64,000 bases of DNA, from assembly GCA_025642075.2 (NCBI GenBank), contig JAODUO010000124.1:366001-430000 (forward strand). Reading direction: 5' to 3'. Of this stretch, positions 11,673-22,539 are shown piece by piece. A program made the position numbers and the translations under genes. The DNA is from Ridgeia piscesae. Lineage: Eukaryota > Annelida > Polychaeta > Sabellida > Siboglinidae. The notes under the pieces are model-generated. The model saw only the letters and a list, made by a program, of their open reading frames with translations, searched no databases and had not been told where the DNA came from. The first letter of the stretch is position 1; every line of letters begins with the position of its first letter.

Positions 11673-14444
11673 GGTGCTGGTGCTGGTGATGATTCTGGTT
11701 CTGGTGCCACTGAACATGCTAAGGATTTTAGTCGTGGTGGTTTGGATGGCAGCATACATGGTGAACAAGATCGTAGGACATCTGATGTTTCACGAAGCAC
11801 AGCGAAAGACGATGAAAACGGCGACGAAGAGAGGCAAGAGCATGGTGGCATGGATGGCATGGATGGCATGGATGGCATGGATGGCATGGATGGCATAGAT
11901 GGCATGGATGGCATGGATGGCATAGGTGGCAGCAGACGTCGTGATCAAGACCATTGGACATCTATTTTTTCCAAACGAATACCGGGCGACGATGAAGACG
12001 GCGAAGAAGAAGGGCTCGGGCGTGGTGGCATGGGTGAAAGGAGACATCGTGAACGAATTATAAAGTATTTTCGATGTGTTGCTCAAAAATTCAAGGAACG
12101 TAATCAAGATCTAAAGGGCGACGACATAATAGATGACGACTTAGAAGTAAGGTTGCTAGGGCATGCTGGCATGGATGGCATGAGTGGCATGGGTGACATG
12201 GGTGGCAGCAGACGTCGTGAACGAGACCGTAGGACATCTGGCGTTTCAAGAAGAACACCGGGCGACGATGAAGACGGTGAAGAAGAAGGGCTAGAGCGCG
12301 GTGGCATGGGTGGCAGGAGACATCGTGAAAGTATTAGAAGAAAATTGCAAAGATTTGCTCGAAGGAACAAAGCACGTTTAGGTCTTACAAAAGAGGACGA
12401 TGACGAAGAAGGTGACGGCATGGATGGCATGGGTGGCATGGGTGACATGGATGGCATGAGTGGCAGCAGACGTCGTGAACGAGACCGTAGGACATCTGGC
12501 GTTTCAAGAAGAACACCGGGCGACGATGAAGACGGCGAAGAAGAGGGGCTAGAGCGCGGTGGCATGGGTGACAGGAGACATCGTGAAAGTATTAGAAGAA
12601 AATTGCAAAGATTTGCTCGAAGGAACAAAGCACGTTTAGGTCTTACAAAAGAGGACGATGACGAAGAAGGTGAAGACTTTGCAAAAGAGGGGCATGACGG
12701 CATGGATGGCATGGATGGCATGGGTGGCATGGGTGGCAGCAGACGTCGTGAACAAGACCGTAGAACACCTGGAGTTTCAAGACGAACACCGCGCTACGAT
12801 GACGACGGCAAAGAAGTGGGGCTAGGGCGCGGTGGCATGAATGACGGGAAACACCGTGAAATAATGACTAAGTATTTTCAACTTATTGACCGGTTGATGT
12901 CGAATGACGGTGAAGAAGGGGGTCTAGGGCGAGGAGGCATGGCTGGCACCAGAGGTGAAAAACTAAAACAATATTTGCAACGTCTTGCTCGAAGGAACAA
13001 AGCACGTAAAGGTAAAAAAAGAGAGGGCGATGACGAAGAAGATGAAGACTTTGAAGGAGAGAGCATATGGCGTGTTTGCATGGATAAGTTGGACGACACG
13101 GATGACAGCGGACGTCATGAACAAGACCGTAGGACATCTGGAGTTTCAAGAAGAAAACCGGGCGACGATGAAGATGAACATAACAATCGAGACATTGACC
13201 ATGATCTTGATTCTGGTGCTGATGCTGCTGTGGCTGCTGGTGCTGATGCTGGTGTTGGTATTGGTACTGGTGTAGCTGCTGGTGCTCGTGTTGGTGCTAA
13301 CGCTGGTGCTGGTGTTGGTGCTGGTGTAGATGCTGCTGATGGTGGTGTTGGTGCTGATGTAGATGGTGGTGCTGACGCTGGTGTGGCTGCTGCTGCTGCT
13401 GTTGGTGACCCTGGTGGCGTCCATGGTGACGTAGATCGTGTACCTAGAAAGGGTAGAATAGGTGGAAGTCGAAAGACTAAAGATAGGAAGAGAAAAGGTA
13501 GAAAGGGTGGCATTAAGGGTCGTGATGCCTCAGACAGCAAAGTGGGTGATGTAGTAGAACGTGGAAGTATTACCACCACCGGAGATAGTGGCGTGGGTGC
13601 CGATGGCAGTAACCGTCGCCAAACGGGTCTTAGTGGTTCTCCAAGCGCCAAAAAAAGTAAAACGGATAAACGTGGAAGTGTTGGACGCAGAAAGAGTAAA
13701 GTTGGAAAGAGCAAACGTAGAACAAGTAGACGCAGAAAGAGCAAAGTTGGAAAAAGCAAACGTAGAACAAGTAGACGCAGAAAGAGCAAAGTTGGAAAGA
13801 GCAAACGTAGAACAAGTAGACGCAGAAAGAGCAAAGTTGGAAAAAGCAAACGTAGAACAAGTAGACGCAGAAAGAGCAAAGTTGGAAAGAGCAAACGTAA
13901 AACAAGCAGACGCAGAAAGAGCAAAGTTGAAAAGAGCAAACGTAAAACAAGTAGACGCAGAAAGAGCAAAGTTGGAAAGAGCAAACGTAAAACAAGTAGA
14001 CGCAGAAAGAGCAAAGTTGGAAAGAGCAAACGTAGAACAAGTAGACGCAGAAAGAGCAAACGTAGAACAAGTAGACGCAGAAAGAGCAAAGGTAAAAAGA
14101 GCAAACGTAGAACAAGTAGACGCAGAAAGAGCAAAGGTAGCAATGACAAGAGTAGTCTCGAGGGCCGTAAAGCCACAGATATCGTGAAAACTCGAAGTAT
14201 GACCCCTGCCAGAAAAAGTCCCGCGGAAGCTGATACCTCCAAGACCGGTGCTGTTAGTAGCAAAGATAAAAAGAATACAGGTGCAAAAGGTAGACGTAGG
14301 AAGAACAAACGTAGAAAGAACAAACGTAGAAAAGGTGGACGTAAAAAGGGTGGACGTAGAAGCAGTCGCAAACGTCGTACTAAGAAGCCAAAAAACAAGA
14401 GAGGTCGTCCCAAACGTTCCCCGCATGACGAAGATGCTCCTTGA
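11137..14444 (+). CDS. Gene A large exon: polyampholytic, repeat-rich secreted protein
   Basis: A 3.3-kb open frame is entered from the acceptor TTGGATTGTAG at 11136 in phase 1 and ends at TGA 14442. An ATG at 11112 also opens the frame but lies in the inferred intron. In order it holds: a mixed N-terminal segment; an acidic Asp/Glu region; a hexanucleotide-encoded Arg-Ala run (about 11571-11670); about five diverged 80-100-residue modules that pair Met-Asp-Gly triplets with a DRRTSGVSRRTPGDDEDGEE block and an Arg/Lys helix-like RRKLQRFARRNKAR block; a Gly/Ala/Val/Asp silk-like block (13217-13410); and a basic C-terminus with ten KSKVGKSKRRTSRRR-type repeats. There are almost no cysteines, and no catalytic domain is recognised. 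A secreted structural or matrix protein is inferred. If the signal exon is not joined, a nuclear basic protein is the alternative. Confidence 0.7.
11574..11670 (+). repeat. (GCTCGT)n hexanucleotide repeat encoding Ala-Arg
   Basis: About 16 GCTCGT units lie in frame and give an alternating Ala-Arg run, followed by GCTGGT units (Ala-Gly). Tract length is likely variable between individuals. Confidence 0.95.
12100..13170 (+). repeat. Large diverged tandem modules in gene A
   Basis: A module of roughly 250-300 bases (start marker GGCAGCAGACGTCGTGAACG, then AGACCGTAGGACATCTGG) recurs starting near 11930, 12203, 12464, 12736 and, degenerate, 13105. The second and third modules are nearly identical, showing a recent duplication. 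Spacers are made of GGCATGGAT (Met-Asp-Gly) triplets that differ in number. Confidence 0.85.
13687..14135 (+). repeat. 45-bp tandem repeat encoding basic 15-mers
   Basis: Eight near-perfect 45-bp units, then one shortened 30-bp unit and a variant unit, encode KSKVGKSKRRTSRRR with changes such as Arg to Lys. The tract is rich in Ser/Thr next to Arg, so phosphorylation is possible. Near-identity of units points to recent unequal exchange or gene conversion. Confidence 0.95.
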
Positions 14445-14519
14445 CTCAGGAATCTGATTCATCCGACTAAAGTAAGTGACTTAGACAATGTTCTGATCAT
14501 ATTTACGCCAGCCATATTA

Positions 14520-14525
14520 AATAAA
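14520..14525 (+). terminator. Candidate polyadenylation signal of gene A
   Basis: AATAAA lies 75 bases after the gene A stop codon and is followed by an A-rich run. The position fits a short 3' UTR; AT-rich DNA gives such hexamers by chance, so support is moderate. Confidence 0.5.
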
Positions 14526-14529
14526 AAAA

Positions 14530-15415
14530 TAACTGCCCTTTGTCTCCACCTACACCAAAGCCTGGATTTCACTCGTTGATTTCCTATCCCGGTAATCGAG
14601 CGAGCCTTCTAGCATTTATAAAGATCGGAGATAAAAGTCCATAAATGTAAGCCACTTTGTCGTGTTGTTTAGCGGTATGTTGTAGGATCAACTGTAGAAT
14701 AGAAACTCCTTAGGTGACTTCCGTTTCCAAAACAAATCCGTAACACATTTATCGGTTGAGTGAAATGTACACAATGCCAGAAATAAATTCGCAAAAAAAT
14801 ATGCTATATTGAAAAACATCTGAAGAAAATGCATTTGTGAACCACAGTGCACCTAGAGTTACTATTATTTCATCGGATGATTGCATAATAATAACCATAG
14901 ATTGACATAAGTTGCTTGACGACAACAAATTAATCATTAACTCCAATGATCGCGATGTAATGCATTGCGCATATATTTTTATTATTTAACATTATTATTT
15001 TCCTCTACATCCCAGCATATCAGTAACACATTAAAAAAGATTCCGACACGATTGTATAGATTGTCTGCATTGAATTGATCTTTTACACGCATGATCAGAA
15101 CGAAATTCTTAGCCTGTTTTAATTAATTAATTAAATTTACCGATATGGATTTCATATATGATAGATATGGTTGATTCCATTTTCTGCTATGTATTTTTGC
15201 TAATGTGATCAGTTTTTATTTATGTTCAAATATTGTAGATATTTATTATTGCTATATTAATTAATTATGCCAACTTAATGCAATTATTAGTTAACCAATG
15301 TCTTGTTCCGAACACAGACATTATATTTGATGGTTAATCTCCTCACGTGAAACTTTTTATTCGTTATATACTGCCTACAAATCTGGTTTAGCTCATTGGG
15401 ACAGATAAGATATGT
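14530..15415. other. AT-rich intergenic DNA
   Basis: No gene, RNA or clear mobile element was recognised between gene A and the ATACT satellite. Confidence 0.45.
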
Positions 15416-15420
15416 ATAGT

Positions 15421-15580
15421 ATGCTATACTATACTATACTATACTATACTATACTATACTATACTATACTATACTATACTATACTATACTATACTATACT
15501 ATACTATACTATACTATACTATACTATACTATATATACTATGATATACTATGATATACTATGATATACTATAATAATGAT
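15421..15580. repeat. (ATACT)n pentanucleotide repeat
   Basis: About 22 uninterrupted ATACT units (15421-15532) are followed by degenerate ATATACTATG units to about 15580. Confidence 0.95.
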
Positions 15581-15584
15581 ATAC

Positions 15585-17105
15585 TATAGTATCTACATAT
15601 AATCTTACTTTTGTGTTAGACATGTTTGTGTTTTATAAAGATTTTTTTTATTCAGTCAACCTTCTAGACCATAAACATTAATGTGTGATTATAATGTGAA
15701 CACCATCAAATGTGCACGGCCTACATACAACAGAAAACCACTTACCATCCAACTACGTTTTCACTTTGTCTAACTTAGTTTAGGATTTAACGCCATAATA
15801 TTTGCGTTTTCTCATATTTCTTCTATACATAATATAATCTTATTTTGGTGGCTACATATATATGGTGACAACGAAATTTATATTTTCTGGATGCTAGTTT
15901 ATCTTTCAAGATGGCTGTCCCACAACATGTAGCATAATCCCTTAGATTGGAGAAAACCACACCAGTACAACATTGTCATTGACTGCCACACTACACTTAA
16001 CCCTCCCGATTACCATACGACTGGTGATTGTCCCGTTCACATCAGCTAACGTCCTCCTGTTCAGCATAGGTAATTTTAACAGCATTTGACCCAGTATAGT
16101 AAATGTCTCTACTCCCACTTCAGGTAACCACATAATTGTCCCAAGAAAGGTAAATATCACACCATATGTAAAGTGATATCCCAAGTCCCACCCCCGGTTA
16201 GCTGTCCCAAGAAAAATATATATCAATACATGTAAATGCCCAATCGCTCAAAGCAACAGCCCTATCTCATTTAATTCCCCCCTTGTCCATTTCAATGTTA
16301 AATGTCCCCTTAATCATTATAGGTAAGTTAGCATTTATCAAGTAACTGTCCATTTATATATATAACTGGGCGTTTCCATCGTGGGAAAATTGCCCTTCTC
16401 GTACCGCCTGTATTAATACCACCCGATGTAAGGACAGTACATTAGGAGGCAATATACACAACATTGCCACCAGTTATAAATACCATGGTTATTTAATTGA
16501 TAATAACTTGTCAGATGAGTCTGACATTCAAGCCAAAGTGAGACTGTTGTCACGTCAGAAATTTCGGTAATACGTGTGCGTTATGGGGGAACGTTGGGAA
16601 GGCATCCATTTCCATCAATGGGTTGTTACTTATAGCAACTATGTCAGGGTATTGAACAATTTGCCCATGAGCTGTACTGATGACACTTATTCGCTACAGC
16701 TAATGTCATATCGGGTAAAAGTTTCACGGGAAAGTGTGTTTTTAGCTTAATAATTGGAATCCTTCCATTCAATTAATTATAGCATTACAATTAGCTACAT
16801 GTACTATACTTCGAAATTGCAGCACAGTGGATCCGGGCTTGATACTAAACTTTTCAAAACGTGTTGTTCGTATCGATGTATGTTTGTATATGACCATGAT
16901 ACATGTTTGAAATACAATATAATAATAATAATAACACAAGTGTTATTAGCAACTCAACTGAGTTAGATTGACATTACAATATGTTGCAATTAACTCATCA
17001 AAACATCATACAAATACAATATAAATACATTTGATACCGCAAATCATACCGTATTAATAGCCTATTTACTGACAGTTGTATAAAGCCCACGGTATAAAGG
17101 AGTTA
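15585..17105. other. Intergenic DNA, no gene recognised
   Basis: No exon could be supported. From about 15950 to 16330 there are recurring phrases built on GGTAA and TGTCCC (for example near 16035, 16135 and 16200), suggesting an old degenerate tandem or transposon-derived stretch. Confidence 0.35.
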
Positions 17106-17114
17106 CGGAATCTA

Positions 17115-17460
17115 TTCGTTCTAGTAACTGGTAGCGGGTACACATTTTGTTTGTCTAATATTATATTCGGTACGTCTTTTGTCAGGCAGCAGATCATTTA
17201 ATATGTGTGTGCCGACTTCAATTTTATCAAAATAGTTTTGACAAATGCTGTCCCGTCTTACATTCAACATATCCAGGTTAACGCGTATAAGTATCTCCGC
17301 GTAACCCAATAACATATACACTGACCAGATCTTTCTGTGTAATCCCTGCACGCTTTAACTGATATAACATGTACAAGCGTTTACCAGCCTTTTTTTACAA
17401 TATTATCCACATGTTTGTTCCATGTCAGATCCTGAGAAATGGTCACACCTAATAGTAGTG
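17115..17460 (-). mobile_element. LINE ORF2 C-terminal fragment (non-LTR retrotransposon)
   Basis: Read on the minus strand, the stretch starts with LLGVTISQDLTWNKHVDNI, the post-catalytic segment of jockey/CR1-group reverse transcriptases. After frameshifts it continues with an RRDSICQNYF segment and a HILNDLLPDKR segment typical of the C-terminal end of such ORF2 proteins. The catalytic core is missing. It is a short dead copy, different from the elements at 22.5, 35.9, 51.5 and 54.2 kb. Confidence 0.75.
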
Positions 17461-17469
17461 ACTTATTCA

Positions 17470-20400
17470 TTTATGTATTAATACATTTCTGCGTGTATTT
17501 ATTGATTCATGTACTTGTTTAAAACGACAGGATCTACTGTTCTATTGTAGATCGGTTTTTGCATGCAGACGTTGCTACAGGAAAGCAAGCGACAGATTCA
17601 TGGGAAGTCTACTCGCGAAGTGCAACCGATTTCGTTTTGCCTTAGTACTTAAAAATTAAGCAAGTTTACCCAACGTTCATGCAGTATTTGTCACAGCGGT
17701 TCTATGTGCAGTCTTTGTCATGGCGTTCTGTTGTAATGTTATTAGCAATACCGAATATCACTAATTCGTGTTAATTCTGTGTACTATTGTTGTTCAGCCA
17801 CATATCCAACTGCGGCTAAATAGTTAGTAGTTATTTGTGCATGCATTGGTTGTCGATTTACATACTTCGTTAAGTGCTTATAAGCGTATAATAATACTAT
17901 GCAAATTTGCTTTATAAACATTTAAATGGTGAAATATTATGTTACGATGCGCTGGTGTGATCAATAATAGATATAATGCAAATGTGTTCCGTTAACATTT
18001 AATGCGTATCGATTTACACACAAGTAAATTGCTAGTATCGAGCACTGTTATTTGCTAATTAATTTGTATGGAAATTGGTCTAGGACATACTGTTAAAATG
18101 CATCACGATTGAAGGGTATGCATTATAACAAAACCTCAGAACTAATTAAATTGTGTAAAATATAATACAAATCATGATATGATTTGAACGTTTTTTATAA
18201 CACAGATGTCGTGACAGGAACAAAAGTCTTAATGGGATTTGACACGCGGCCATCGTGTCACAATAATCAGAGGCTATTGTACCAGGTGTTAGACAATGTT
18301 TATCAATTAAACATTTATATTCAAACTAGTTGCCGTTTCTTGTGCTGTTTTCGCACTATTGTGTGCACGACAAATTCCGTTCTCCATCATAATGTGATGT
18401 AATTGTTGTGCAACGAAACGCTCAGTCGTCTTCATCAAAAACGATATCACGCTGTAGTTTGTGACTGCTGGCATCAGAATCTGCCTTCTTCAATATTGGT
18501 ACCACATCAGCTACTTCATGAGTGGCGGCAACACAGCGACAGCGAGGCATTGCTGATACGGGGCCAAAATAGAAGACGGAGCTTTAGCAAAATAGCCTTA
18601 TTTTGTATGGAAATAAGGCAAAAAAGGGAAAACATTTGCGTTGACCCTGTCTCAATGATATTTAAAATATGCTTCAATCAGACCTGCCACATTTTTGGGA
18701 TGGCAATACGCATTTTTTACCTAACATTCTGTAAGAATCCTTATCAATCCGTACCACTAATCAGATCTTCAGGTTAACTGGCCTAAGTTATTAAAGCCTG
18801 TTCAAAACGTTTTTCCAAATTGTGTTCGACGTTTTGTCGATTTGTATGTGTTTGGAATGTCATTTTGCATCACTTGTGCTAAAAAGAAGTCGGATATAAT
18901 TTTTTTAATTGTGTTAGATCAATTTAATATCGTCGAGTCAACATAAGTAAGCCGATGTCACAAAGCCCGAGCAGTTAGCAACAATGTTCACAATTTTGAA
19001 AAGCATTGCGCGTCTTTTGGATGATAATTTAAATAATATTTTATGGGGCTAAAGGGCTAAACACCTGGAATTACATTCATGAATGTACTTGGTATACGAC
19101 GAATTCATTCAGTACACGAGCATACTCGGTACAGTATAATATTATGTATGATGCACAGTAGAAGATGTATCTTACGCGAAACAAGTTATCAAACTACCAC
19201 CCTTGCAATAAGCCGAATACACAGCCTCACAGGCGCTACCATTATTGTCTGATAGACTTCTCCACATGCTACTTATTTTGCCACTATTTATTTCGGTTAT
19301 GTACATGTACACACATTATTGAAAGCAAGAAATAGTGCTGCCAGGGTAATCACTTCACCTATCCCGTAGTATAGTGGACCGTTGGGGCGCCATAGATGAC
19401 CTGTCATTAAAAAACACTGTTGCAACTTGATTGCTGCCACCACGTTCATTGTGCTAACCGCACTGTTATTAAAACAAAATCAAATTGTGTCTACACAAAA
19501 GCATTCTAGACGTTGAATACACGGATATAGCTTGCACAATGCCAGTAAATAGCACATAGGATGATAAGTTCTGCCATGTGCACATTTCGGTACAATTCGG
19601 TTACATTATAGCTGAGAATTACGTGATGGTCGATAGAGTTGGCCCTCGTAAATAATTTAGACGTTCCAATTCTTCTGTGGTTCACCAATTTTAATTTGTA
19701 CTAATAAAATTTACTTATTCGGATAACTGCAGTTGCTGCATATAATTGCATAGAGTCACGTCCTGTATTCATTCACGTAGTCACATTCGCGGCATGTTTA
19801 ATTAGTATCATCTGTGTTTAGTGTTTCCATTGCATGATGTATGTAATAAGCAGTTGCTAGAAGCCTCTTTTTTTAAGTGGAAACTGAAGAAACAGTCATT
19901 ATAGCATCGGGTTTAAGGAACACATATGAATAGATGTCGCTTACATAATATAAAAGGAAGCAAACATCGTCGTATTGGAAAGGTTTAATTTGTGTCGCGT
20001 GCAGTTCAGGTTTAAAACAAGGTTCTCGCTCTGGCACAGACACATTTGTAACACGGGATTTTGGTGTCGTCGTTACATTGATGTTATATATGTTAAACAT
20101 AGCCTATTTCTATAAAATTATTAATTTTAGTCTCATTTACACACATGCTGCGTAATATTCGAATACTTCATTCTTCTTCAAATCAGCCGCTCACACTATT
20201 TTATTTCTGCTAGAATCAGTACATGATTTGACATGTTGACATATAAGTGAGCTGTTCTACGGGGGAGTTCCTCTGGGAATAATGGCCTACGGATACGTAA
20301 TGTGATACTTAATCACCGCCATAATTTGGACGGCTAAACCATGCATACTACGATGTTTTGCTGATGTGTTTCTTCGATGAAACCTTAGCCATCCTTGGTA

Positions 20401-20560
20401 TTAGGCTAATGTTTAGGAACATTTTGGTTTCGCTTAAATATCACAATTAATATATATACCTCGTTTTCGAGTGCGATACTTACATGGCCTATACTGACCT
20501 CATTTCAGGGATTGGATATACAACGTGTGCGACACACTCATGATGTACTTCTACAGCAAC
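17470..20560. other. 3-kb AT-rich region without recognised gene
   Basis: Only short ORFs without recognisable domains occur (for example 18403-18777 plus and 19873-20100 minus). No splice-supported exon, RNA gene or known repeat was identified. Confidence 0.4.
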
Positions 20561-20566
20561 ACATCG

Positions 20567-20567
<1 letters not shown>

Positions 20568-20660
<93 letters not shown>
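20568..20660. repeat. (TA)n microsatellite with interruptions
   Basis: About 90 bases of TA repeats with small AATT/AATA interruptions. Confidence 0.95.
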
Positions 20661-20689
20661 TATGGGTTTGAGGGTAAAATGCGATAAAC

Positions 20690-21250
20690 GCCATGTCAAA
20701 AATGTCGCCCAAATGTGTAGCAATGTTTCGTTCAAAGTCACGCCGACGTAGTGAAATATACTTTTTCCCCAAAAACGCGACATAGCCCCTTCAATTTCAA
20801 TGCATAAGAAAGTGTGTGTTTCCAAAACGCGATAACTGCCGTGTGTCTTTTCCCAAAACGCAATGTCTTCTAATTATTCAATCAGAAACCGCTTGTTGTA
20901 TTGGCGGCATCTAGCGAACTCAACGGTTGATAACCTGCAATATCCCATCCTCAAAAAGTAGTAAGCATAATTCGGATGAAATATAGATGTAGACTAATTA
21001 ACTACTGTCGCCTGTGTGACAATAGCAAGATACACCACATCCACTGCAACATCAGCATCGCTCAGTGTCCGCGTAACGCGGTCCAGAAATGTTTTGCCGC
21101 CAAAGCGATTGGCTGGATCACATGGTTTTGGAAAACGGCGTCTTTCTAATTTGTGTTTACTATTTACATTGATTATCGACCAATGGATGCCTTCAGAAGA
21201 TATTCGGCAGGAACAGTATGTTACATTGCATTTGGCCGATGATTTAAACT
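20690..21250 (+). repeat. Dispersed repeat family R, copy 1
   Basis: The stretch from AAATGTCGCCCAAATGTGTA through AAAGCGATTGGCTGGATCAC recurs at about 21828-22350 with point changes and small indels. Its right end (AATGGATGCCTTCAGAAGAT) is matched in reverse at about 62265-62425. Three partial copies in 64 kb, without coding capacity, suggest a non-autonomous transposon. Confidence 0.8.
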
Positions 21251-21827
21251 TTTTAGTGAACTTTGTGTTGCGTAGCGTGTAAATAAACGCAACCAACTAC
21301 CACATAAATTGTTCACGCGATCGTTGCTTTCACCTGTTAGCAGCCAACGGCTCTGCTACCGAACTGAGAGGCATGTAGGTCAATGAATCTTTTGTCGTAC
21401 ACTCAGAGTTAAATAGTACACATTTAATATCACTAAAACGACAGCATCGTATTTTTACAATGGTATAATTATTCAAATGGGTCATTTCAATTTGGTGACC
21501 TATCGTTCGTGATTTAGTGAAAATGCGCGCCGAAAATGACATGTCAGCGGCGCACGACATTCAGCAAATCGAAAATCCGCTTTTGTAAAGAGTTCTAGTC
21601 AATTAGAAAATGTTTTGGTTTGTCCTGCAGATGTAGCAACAAATCGATCACACAAGAGGAAAGAAAGTTTAACGAATGTAGGGCCTAAACCGTGTTGCCT
21701 CACTCATGTTATCGCCAGAAATATAATATCATTTATAAGTATGGAAATTACGTTTCGTTCGACGATGTCGTATTGTTGTTCTAACAATATTTATATTAAT
21801 GTCCCGCGTGTGCTGCGAGCACGCAAA

Positions 21828-22360
21828 AATATCGCCCAAATGTGTAGCAATGTTTAGTTCAAAGTCACGCCGACGTAGTGAAATATACTTTTTTCCCCCA
21901 AAAAGCGATATAACCCCTTACATTCCAATGGATAAGAGTGTATGTCTTTCCCCAAAACGCAATATATCCTACTTATTCAATCAGGAACCGCTTGTTGTAT
22001 TGGCGGCATCTAGCGAACTCAACGATTGATCATTTGCAATATCCCATCCTCAAAACATAGTAAACATAATTCGGATGAAATATCCATGTAGTCAAATTAA
22101 CCACTGTCGCCTTTGTGTCAATAGCAAGATACACAACATCCGCTGCAACTTTCAAAATGCGACCACAAATGGAATATGCTAAGCCTAGGCTGGTATGCGG
22201 GGTATGTCAATATCCGCTAGATGGCAGTGTCGCTCAGTGTGCGTAACGCGGTCCAGAAAGTGCGCAATTTTTGCCGCCAAAGCGATTGGCTGGATCACAT
22301 GGCCTCTGAAAACGGCGTCTTACTCGTGATGCATACTAATTTTGTTTACTGTTGTTTATG
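21828..22360 (+). repeat. Dispersed repeat family R, copy 2
   Basis: This is the direct second copy of the block at 20690-21250, about 1.14 kb downstream. It carries an extra ~65-base segment near 22145-22215 and ends in GATGCATACTAATTTTGTTT, a block shared in reverse with the third copy at 62.35 kb. Confidence 0.8.
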
Positions 22361-22539
22361 CGTCGCGGCGCGATGCTATTGAAATTTCATTGACATTTGC
22401 AACGTATGCGCAATCGATATAGTAATCTGTGCCATCCTCATTTATGACTATGAGTTAAATGTTAGAAAGTTATGACTAACGTATTTGTTGCAACGGTGTT
22501 ATGTAGTAATAAATAATTTTAGGAAAATAAGTTACGAAA

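Noticed and set aside
12104..12730. 208-codon minus-strand frame rich in Pro, Ser and Met
   Set aside because: Shadow of the Met-Asp-Gly and RRTSG modules of gene A on the other strand.
13115..14413. 432-codon open frame on the minus strand across gene A
   Set aside because: It is the antisense reading of 45-bp and Gly/Ala repeats (Leu/Arg-rich translation); repeat periodicity keeps several frames open on both strands.
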